From assembly GCA_934702165.1 (NCBI GenBank), contig CAKUYG010000139.1:1-5716 (forward strand): a stretch of 5,716 nucleotides of DNA, written 5' to 3'. The stretch is from an uncultured Bacteroidales bacterium. Its GTDB lineage: Bacteria; Bacteroidota; Bacteroidia; Bacteroidales; UBA932. The position numbers and the translations under genes were made by a program. The notes under the pieces are model-generated. The model was not told where the DNA came from. It did not search any database and worked only from the letters and a program-made list of their open reading frames with translations. Numbering within the stretch: position 1 is the first letter of the stretch; each line of letters begins with the position of its first letter. Below, piece by piece: positions 1 to 4,621 of this stretch.

Positions 1-92
1 GATCGGAGCTTCTCCAGCTCCAGGGCCTTCTCGAGACGGCTGTTTTCCGCCTCCAGTTCCTTGATGCGATCCTCGGGATTCTTTTTCGCCAT
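1..92 (-). CDS. Partial IS3-type transposase OrfA-like protein (coiled-coil segment)
   Basis: Thirty codons are visible from an ATG at 92-90, reading MAKKNPEDRIKELEAENSR and on to the left edge of the window, where the gene is cut. The segment is rich in Glu, Lys and Leu with heptad spacing (I10, L13, L20, L24), as in the leucine zipper of IS3-family OrfA proteins, where it mediates multimerisation with the OrfAB transposase. The usual downstream part of OrfA and the DDE-domain OrfB would lie outside the window. The same frame stays open upstream of this ATG to a stop at 227-225 and reads SVYYWVDKYV at about 169-140, which resembles the end of an OrfA helix-turn-helix. The true product may therefore start further upstream or be a 5'-truncated remnant. 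A -7-like TATCTTTG at 124-117 could instead support the ATG at 92. The family call rests on recognition of a short stretch, so confidence is moderate. Confidence 0.5.
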   Translation of the reverse strand, partial: MAKKNPEDRIKELEAENSRLEKALELEKLR

Positions 93-179
93 GGTTTCTG
101 ATGCCTGATTTTCCGGCAAAGATAACGATTCCCGCTCATTCACGTACTTGTCCACCCAGTAATAAACTGATTCTACAAA
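1..179 (-). mobile_element. Probable IS3-like insertion sequence remnant, truncated by window edge
   Basis: The frame of the OrfA-like ORF continues without a stop from 1 to at least 179. Over about 60 codons it has transposase-like content: an aromatic YYW motif typical of the end of a helix-turn-helix, then a polar linker, then a leucine zipper. The stop codon of the neighbouring ATPase (175-173) lies inside this stretch, in another frame. No terminal inverted repeat can be identified, because one end is outside the window and the other appears to abut the ATPase. If the upstream frame is real coding sequence, the N-terminal part of OrfA is missing and the copy is a remnant. This is an inference. 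Confidence 0.35.
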
Positions 180-1555
180 CACGGAACCATATATAGTGGA
201 ATGTAAAGGAGGTTGCCTTTTGCTTCAAGGTCTCCTATATGGACAATGTAAGGCTGGGCAAGATAATTTGCATATTTTCTGATGCATTTTTCTAAAGACG
301 TGATTGTAAAATCCGATGAAGACTTTACTTCTATAGGAGAAATATTGTGACGGCTTGTGATTGATTTCTTCGAAATCAGAAAGTCTATCTCCATTCTGTC
401 GTCCTTGTTTTCCCTTGACGGATTCGAATAGAAAAATAATTTGCATCCGATTGCAGCAAGCATCTGGGCAACAATGTTCTCCATCAGCATTCCGGCATTC
501 ATCTCCAGTTTGTCTTTGAGAATCTTCTGATATAGTTGTTCCGAAACTATTCCTCGTTCATCAAAGGAATGACTGATCATCAGTCCCGTGTCGTTCATAT
601 AGCATTTGAGCGAATTGTCCCTTTGTTTGAGTCCCAGCCCGATGTTTGGTTCCGTCGTATTGAATGCGAGATTTACCATACGGGCATCTCTCAACCAGAA
701 GAAAGAACTGTCATAGTCCCTGAACCTCGCATCCTTATGCAAGTCGGAGAGCTGAAACTTATGCTCGTGAAGTTGCAGCTGACCTGGAATGGCCTCGTAG
801 ATTGCCTTCACTTTCGGTGTGTGTATTCCAGCATACTGGTCTATACAATTGTTGTATAGATTCAGGATTTGCCTTTTGACCCTGTCAACATCTTCGAAAG
901 ACCTTGTCTCAAGATATTCCATTACAGCCTGAGGCATTCCCCCGACTATCATATAAAGGCGAAAGTAGTCCATCAGTTTACGATGCATTGATTGCCCCAC
1001 TGGTTCTTTTATCTCAAACTTCATTCTCACGAACTCCATCAGATTTTCTTCACCGAGTGCCCATAGGAATTCCTCAAAGTCCATAGGTTGCAAGACCATT
1101 TTTTCCTCTTCGGAAGGAACGAGATAGTCTTCCTGTTTTTCATCGCTTTTCAACTTCTTTCTGGTGCTCATCTGCATACCGAGGAGAGAGCCAGTCTCTA
1201 GATAATCATAACGTCCGTCCTCTACAAGATATTTGATGGCTGCACGAGCGGCAGGGCAGAACTCAATCTCATCGAATACGATGATTGACTCCCGTGGGTA
1301 AAGCTTTGTTGAATAGAATGTGCTCAGGTATATGAAGAGCATATCCAGATTGTCCTTGTAGTTCTTGAACAGATCCTTTATGTCATCCCCGACCTTGAAA
1401 AAATCAATGATGATATGGCTTTTGTATTCGTTCTTTGCGAACTCTTCGACGATATAGCTCTTCCCGACACGTCTTGCGCCTTCTATCATCATTGCAGATT
1501 TGCCGTGCCGCTTGGTCTTCCAGATGACGAGCTGGTCATATAATTTTCTTTTCAT
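173..1555 (-). CDS. AAA+ ATPase of the AAA_14/DUF4143 type (COG1373)
   Basis: A 460-residue protein, intact and of normal family length. Walker A is GARRVGKS (residues 26-33) and Walker B is IIVFDE (91-96), followed by a sensor-like ETGS (120-123) and the family-typical LQPMDFEEFLW (155-165). The C-terminal half matches DUF4143: EID (389-391) and IEVK (408-411) form a PD-(D/E)xK nuclease-like pattern. The end, YIPLYMVPCL, is typical of the family. These cytosolic ATPases occur in many copies in Bacteroidales, and their role is largely unknown. The open frame has GTG at 1558 immediately before ATG at 1555. I chose the ATG because it is the stronger codon. The gene is divergent from alkD and AT-richer than the genes to the right (line 1321-1380 has 23 G+C of 60, against 40 of 60 in 5041-5100), which fits a mobile or recently acquired gene. 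ATP binding is secure; nuclease activity is only suggested by the motif. Confidence 0.9.
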   Translation of the reverse strand: MKRKLYDQLVIWKTKRHGKSAMMIEGARRVGKSYIVEEFAKNEYKSHIIIDFFKVGDDIKDLFKNYKDNLDMLFIYLSTFYSTKLYPRESIIVFDEIEFCPAARAAIKYLVEDGRYDYLETGSLLGMQMSTRKKLKSDEKQEDYLVPSEEEKMVLQPMDFEEFLWALGEENLMEFVRMKFEIKEPVGQSMHRKLMDYFRLYMIVGGMPQAVMEYLETRSFEDVDRVKRQILNLYNNCIDQYAGIHTPKVKAIYEAIPGQLQLHEHKFQLSDLHKDARFRDYDSSFFWLRDARMVNLAFNTTEPNIGLGLKQRDNSLKCYMNDTGLMISHSFDERGIVSEQLYQKILKDKLEMNAGMLMENIVAQMLAAIGCKLFFYSNPSRENKDDRMEIDFLISKKSITSRHNISPIEVKSSSDFTITSLEKCIRKYANYLAQPYIVHIGDLEAKGNLLYIPLYMVPCL

Positions 1556-1633
1556 CACGAAATCAAGTTTTGTATCACGCTAAAATTACACGAAATCAAA
1601 CTGTAAAACATTGCGTTTTTACACAAAATCAAG
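1556..1633 (-). repeat. Three 12-bp direct repeats with 33-bp period in the ATPase leader
   Basis: Read on the minus strand, the element YTTGATTTYGTG occurs at 1633-1622 (CTTGATTTTGTG), 1600-1589 (TTTGATTTCGTG) and 1567-1556 (CTTGATTTCGTG). The start-to-start distance is exactly 33 bp both times. The first two copies are followed by TAA and the third by the ATG start codon. The 21-bp spacers are AT-rich and share little else. The array spans the interval from the predicted transcription start to the start codon, so it could be an operator set (sites on about the same helix face) or an RNA element. Its function is unknown. Confidence 0.6.
1602..1623 (-). promoter_or_regulatory. 7-bp inverted repeat / possible leader hairpin
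   Basis: TGTAAAA (1623-1617 on the minus strand) and TTTTACA (1608-1602) are perfect inverted repeats around an 8-nt loop, ACGCAATG. It sits between the first and second copies of the 33-bp repeat in the predicted ATPase leader. The stem is AT-rich and weak as RNA, so a dimeric protein-binding site is as likely as a hairpin. Confidence 0.35.
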
Positions 1634-1634
1634 A

Positions 1635-1665
1635 CAAATATACAGAAGAGAAACAACAAATGCAA
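1635..1665 (-). promoter_or_regulatory. Bacteroidetes-type promoter of the AAA+ ATPase gene
   Basis: On the minus strand a perfect -7 box TATATTTG (1642-1635, consensus TAnnTTTG) is preceded by a -33 TTG (1665-1663) with a 20-bp spacer, the usual Bacteroidetes arrangement. The expected transcription start near 1628-1624 gives a leader of about 70 nt before the ATG at 1555. Confidence 0.65.
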
Positions 1666-1777
1666 CTCGGATTGACCTTCTCTGAGAATGGTTGTTTTGA
1701 TTTTAGTAAGCGGCAACTTGTTTTTTAACGATTACTTATTCCAAATAGGTTCAAAATAACTTCTAATGGAAAATGTG

Positions 1778-1785
1778 TAATTTTG
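1778..1785 (+). promoter_or_regulatory. -7 promoter box of the alkD-like gene
   Basis: TAATTTTG matches the Bacteroidetes -7 consensus TAnnTTTG. No good -33 TTG is visible at the proper distance. The expected transcription start is around 1790-1793, only a few bases before the ATG at 1800, so the leader would be very short. This box lies downstream of an alternative in-frame ATG at 1773 and so argues against that start. The rest of the divergent intergenic region, about 1666-1770, shows no feature I can support. Confidence 0.55.
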
Positions 1786-1799
1786 CGCAATATAATACA

Positions 1800-2555
1800 A
1801 TGGCAAAAGCGCAGGAAATAATCGATCTGATGACCTCGATGCGGGATCCGGTGCAGAGCGGGATACTTTCGAGGTTTTTCAAGACAGGCAAAGGCGAATA
1901 CGGAGAAGGGGACAAGTTCCTCGGAATCAGGTGTCCACAGACCCGCAGTGTCGTCAAGGCTGCGGGACGGGAGATCGAACTTGAGGAGGTTGACAAACTG
2001 CTTGCCTCGGAATGGCACGAGATAAGGTTGTGCGGCTTCCTCCTGCTGGTCGAGCAGATGCAGGGCTGCCTGTCTAAGAGAGTCCGGCTTTCTGTCCGGG
2101 CCGCTTCACGCCGGAGGGAGTTGACGGATTTTTACCTTGCACATTCTCATCAAGCCAACAACTGGGATCTCGTCGACATGAGCTGCCCCAAGATTCTTGG
2201 CAATTTCCTTCTGAATCCGCTGCCCGACGGGACCATGCCGTCCCGGCAGATACTCTATTCCCTCGCCGCAAGCGACAACCTGTGGGATCAGCGCATCGCG
2301 GTTGTGACCAACTGGATGCTGATACGCGCCGGAGAATTTGATGACTTGATACGCATCTCTGACATGCTTCTCCCCCACCCTCATGACCTTATCCACAAGG
2401 CTGTCGGTTGGATGCTGCGCGAGATGGGCAAGGAGAGTCCGGAGGCGCTCGAAGAATACCTGTCTTTGAACCACGGCAAGATGTCACGGACCACATTGCG
2501 CTACGCCATCGAGAAACTTCCTGAGCCAGAACGACAACGCTGGATGAGGATGTAA
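1800..2555 (+). CDS. AlkD-family DNA alkylation repair protein (DNA glycosylase)
   Basis: A 251-residue all-helical HEAT-like repeat protein of the AlkD/DNA_alkylation family. AlkD enzymes excise positively charged alkylated bases such as 3-methyladenine and 7-methylguanine without flipping them, starting base excision repair in the cytoplasm. The active-site set known from Bacillus cereus AlkD is present: NNWDLVD (residues 120-126) supplies the equivalents of W109 and D113 (here W122 and D126), WDQR (162-165) supplies the R148 equivalent (R165), and KAVGWMLRE (200-208) supplies the W187 equivalent (W204). The N-terminal YGEGDKFLGIRCP (34-46) is typical of the Bacteroidetes branch. An upstream in-frame ATG at 1773 would add nine residues but precedes the predicted -7 box, so the ATG at 1800 is preferred. 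The gene is monocistronic by position: divergent from the ATPase and 102 bp before the AraC gene, which has its own promoter. The activity is inferred from homology. Confidence 0.92.
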   Translation: MAKAQEIIDLMTSMRDPVQSGILSRFFKTGKGEYGEGDKFLGIRCPQTRSVVKAAGREIELEEVDKLLASEWHEIRLCGFLLLVEQMQGCLSKRVRLSVRAASRRRELTDFYLAHSHQANNWDLVDMSCPKILGNFLLNPLPDGTMPSRQILYSLAASDNLWDQRIAVVTNWMLIRAGEFDDLIRISDMLLPHPHDLIHKAVGWMLREMGKESPEALEEYLSLNHGKMSRTTLRYAIEKLPEPERQRWMRM

Positions 2556-2564
2556 CCCGGGGTT

Positions 2565-2601
2565 GTCCGGAAAAACGGATTCGGGGTAATATGTTCCGGA
2601 C
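2565..2601. promoter_or_regulatory. 8-bp inverted repeat upstream of the AraC-family gene (candidate operator or terminator)
   Basis: GTCCGGAA (2565-2572) and TTCCGGAC (2594-2601) are perfect inverted repeats separated by 21 bp. Each contains the palindrome TCCGGA, so the pair also forms a direct repeat 29 bp apart. It lies just upstream of the expected -33 region of the regulator gene and 10 bp after the alkD stop. It could bind a regulator or form a hairpin in the alkD transcript. No T-tract follows it, so a Rho-independent terminator is unlikely. Confidence 0.4.
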
Positions 2602-2612
2602 TGAGGGTATAC

Positions 2613-2640
2613 CGGCAATCGTAAAATCGCCGTATTTTTG
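2613..2640 (+). promoter_or_regulatory. Promoter -7 box with overlapping imperfect inverted repeat, AraC-family operon
   Basis: TATTTTTG (2633-2640) matches the -7 consensus TAnnTTTG, 17 bp before the ATG at 2658. No clear -33 TTG is present about 20 bp upstream, which fits an activator-dependent promoter. CGGCAAT (2613-2619) and ATCGCCG (2626-2632) form an inverted repeat with one mismatch directly before the -7 box, a position suited to regulator binding. The box is well supported; the operator role is inferred. Confidence 0.5.
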
Positions 2641-2657
2641 CAGAAAATCACGGTTGC

Positions 2658-3554
2658 ATGAAAGACATCTACATAGACACCGTACAGGCTTTCAATGACA
2701 TCTATGGCCTGGAGACCCTTCACCCTCTCGTTGCTGTCGCTCGTGTGGAGAGTCCCTACCAGATGGAAGAGCACACCCTGCACTACGGGGTGTACGCCCT
2801 GTTTCTCAAGGAAAACAAAGGCTGTAAGCTTTCGTATGGACGCACTCCATACGATTTCGACGAGATGACGGTCACGAGTTTCGCGCCCGGACAGAGCGTG
2901 AGGGTGGAGCCCAATCCCGATGTGCCCGGCCCTAAATTCACCGCACTGCTGTTCCACCCTGACTTTTTGAACCGTACGAATCTTGGCAGGAACATTTCCC
3001 GCTACGAATTTTTCGACTACACTTCAAACGAGGCACTGCATCTTTCCGTCGAGGAGATTGAAATTTTTCGAAATGTCCTGTCGATGATCCGGCAGGAGCT
3101 GCACCATTCGATTGACAAGCATACACGGGAGCTGATAGTCAGCAACATAGAACTGCTGCTGAACTATTGCCTGCGTTTTTATGACCGCCAGTTCATCACC
3201 CGTGAGGAGATCAACAACTCGGTTGTCAAGAAATTCATGGGCATGCTCGACGAGTACATTGCAGGCATAGCTGAATCGGATGGGCTTCCTTCGGTGGGTT
3301 ATTTCGCCGACAAATGCTGCTATTCTCCTAAGTATTTCGGAGAACTTGTGAAGACAGAGACGGGAAGGACGGCCAAAGACATAATAAATGACCGGCTCCT
3401 GTCTGCCGCAAAGAGCATGCTTCAGGATGAAAGCCTCAGCATCGCCCTTGTCAGCCGCAAGCTCGGCTTCGAGTATCCGCAACATTTCGTCCGTTTCTTC
3501 AAGGCCCGTACCGGCCGCACACCATCTGATTTCCGCAACATGCCATTGATATGA
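2658..3554 (+). CDS. AraC-family transcriptional regulator
   Basis: 298 residues. The C-terminal third is an AraC/XylS-type DNA-binding domain with two helix-turn-helix units: the first around residues 213-233 (VGYFADKCCYSPKYFGELVK), the second around 260-283, followed by the family signature GFEYPQHFVRFFKARTGRTP (270-289). The N-terminal part (about 20-125) is the ligand-sensing region, with a cupin-like beta-rich pattern such as FAPGQSVRVEPN (75-86). No membrane segment or sensor kinase domain is seen, so this is a soluble one-component regulator. Its stop codon overlaps the start of the next gene in ATGA (3551-3554), so the two are translationally coupled. The regulator therefore most likely controls, and is co-transcribed with, the CMD/cupin and DXS-like genes. 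The effector is unknown. Start: the ATG at 2658 lies shortly after a good -7 box; there is no Shine-Dalgarno sequence, as is usual in this phylum. Confidence 0.92.
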   Translation: MKDIYIDTVQAFNDIYGLETLHPLVAVARVESPYQMEEHTLHYGVYALFLKENKGCKLSYGRTPYDFDEMTVTSFAPGQSVRVEPNPDVPGPKFTALLFHPDFLNRTNLGRNISRYEFFDYTSNEALHLSVEEIEIFRNVLSMIRQELHHSIDKHTRELIVSNIELLLNYCLRFYDRQFITREEINNSVVKKFMGMLDEYIAGIAESDGLPSVGYFADKCCYSPKYFGELVKTETGRTAKDIINDRLLSAAKSMLQDESLSIALVSRKLGFEYPQHFVRFFKARTGRTPSDFRNMPLI

Positions 3555-4618
3555 AATCATTGATATTAAGTATATTAACTATAGTTACCATGTCTACTTC
3601 AATTCATGCGCAGGCTCTGACTGACCGTCAGAAGCACCTCGGCACCATTGCGGCCTTGGAGGCACAGGGAGATTTGGAAAGGCTTGCTCCTGCACTAAAG
3701 GATGCACTTGATGCAGGGGTGACGATCAATGAGATCAAGGAGGCTTTTTCGCAGTTGTATGCCTACACAGGCTTCCCACGTTCTCTCAACGCCCTCGGCG
3801 TCCTGTCAAAGGTTCTCGAAAACGGTAATCCTGGCTGGAACGAGGGACGTGAGTGGGTTCGGCCTGCTGAATGGGATGATGCACAGAAAGCCTATGAGCT
3901 TGGTGTGAAGAACCAGACACTCATGTCCGGGGCACCTTTTTCCTATGATTTCTGCCCTCAGATTGATTATTATCTCAAATCCCATCTGTTCGGGGATATT
4001 TTCGCCGGGGATTTGCTCTCTGCCGCCGACCGTGAAATTGTCACCGTTGCTGCGCTATCGGCACTCAAGGGTGTCGCTCCTCAGCTCGCATCCCACAAGG
4101 CAGGAGCTGTGCGTATGGGCAACAGCCCACAGCAGATCGATGAACTGTGCCGTTTCTTGAGTGATAACGGCCTGAGCCAGTGCGATTCCGCGGCTGATGC
4201 CTGCGCCGGAGACTGGCCTAAAGGTAAGCCGAACACGGGTTTTGCACAGTTTTTTACCGGAAAAAGTTTCCTCGCACCCCTCTCCCCGAAGAATCTAGAC
4301 CCGGGAGAAACCACGGCCCTTCCTATGAACAATGTCACATTCGAGCCGGGATGCCGCAACAACTGGCATGTCCATCACGGAGCCCGGCAGATTCTAATCT
4401 GCGTCAGCGGCAGAGGTTGGTATCAGGAGTGGGGAAAGGCTGCCGTTCCGCTCAAGGCCGGTGATGTAATTGACATACCGGAAGGTGTGAAGCACTGGCA
4501 CGGGGCACAGAAGGATTCGTGGTTCCAGCATATTGCGACACATGTTGCCACAGGGACGGCTGAAGTCTCGAACGAGTGGCTGGAACCGGTAAGTGATGAA
4601 CAATATTCAAATTTGTAG
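3551..4618 (+). CDS. Secreted carboxymuconolactone decarboxylase-like protein fused to a cupin domain
   Basis: 355 residues. Residues 1-20 form a signal peptide (MKSLILSILTIVTMSTSIHA, probable cleavage after A20), pointing to a periplasmic location. Two CMD-like helical domains follow. The first spans about 24-90 and includes AGVTINEIKEAFSQLYAYTG (55-74). The second spans about 142-204 and includes DREIVTVAALSAL (160-172) and ASHKAGAVRMG (180-190). Neither has the CxxC of AhpD, so thiol-peroxidase-type chemistry is unlikely. Residues about 258-333 form a cupin: WHVHH (272-276), Q280 and KHWHGA (314-319) give a probable metal-binding set H273, H275, Q280 and H315. Q replaces the classical E of cupin motif 1, as is common in CMD-associated cupins. 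The start overlaps the AraC stop (ATGA), and the next gene begins three nt after its stop, so it sits inside an operon. CMD/cupin proteins are usually annotated only by domain. The substrate is unknown, and decarboxylase activity should not be assumed. Confidence 0.9.
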   Translation: MKSLILSILTIVTMSTSIHAQALTDRQKHLGTIAALEAQGDLERLAPALKDALDAGVTINEIKEAFSQLYAYTGFPRSLNALGVLSKVLENGNPGWNEGREWVRPAEWDDAQKAYELGVKNQTLMSGAPFSYDFCPQIDYYLKSHLFGDIFAGDLLSAADREIVTVAALSALKGVAPQLASHKAGAVRMGNSPQQIDELCRFLSDNGLSQCDSAADACAGDWPKGKPNTGFAQFFTGKSFLAPLSPKNLDPGETTALPMNNVTFEPGCRNNWHVHHGARQILICVSGRGWYQEWGKAAVPLKAGDVIDIPEGVKHWHGAQKDSWFQHIATHVATGTAEVSNEWLEPVSDEQYSNL

Positions 4619-4621
4619 AAC

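Noticed and set aside
536..859. 107-codon plus-strand frame
   Set aside because: It is antisense to the AAA+ ATPase and has no recognisable domain or promoter.
1556..1633. CRISPR array
   Set aside because: There are only three copies of a 12-bp element, far shorter than CRISPR repeats, and no cas genes nearby. The array sits in a promoter leader.
1773..1799. N-terminal extension of the AlkD protein from the ATG at 1773
   Set aside because: The -7 box TAATTTTG at 1778-1785 lies downstream of this ATG, so the transcript should begin after it. The family-like start is at 1800.
2565..2601. Rho-independent terminator after alkD
   Set aside because: The inverted repeat has a 21-nt loop and no T-tract follows; an operator is at least as plausible.
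2484..2957. 157-codon minus-strand frame across the alkD-araC gap
   Set aside because: It is a shadow of the two plus-strand genes and their intergenic region; its composition is not protein-like.
3024..3560. 178-codon minus-strand frame
   Set aside because: It is antisense to the AraC-family gene, which has clear helix-turn-helix motifs on the plus strand.
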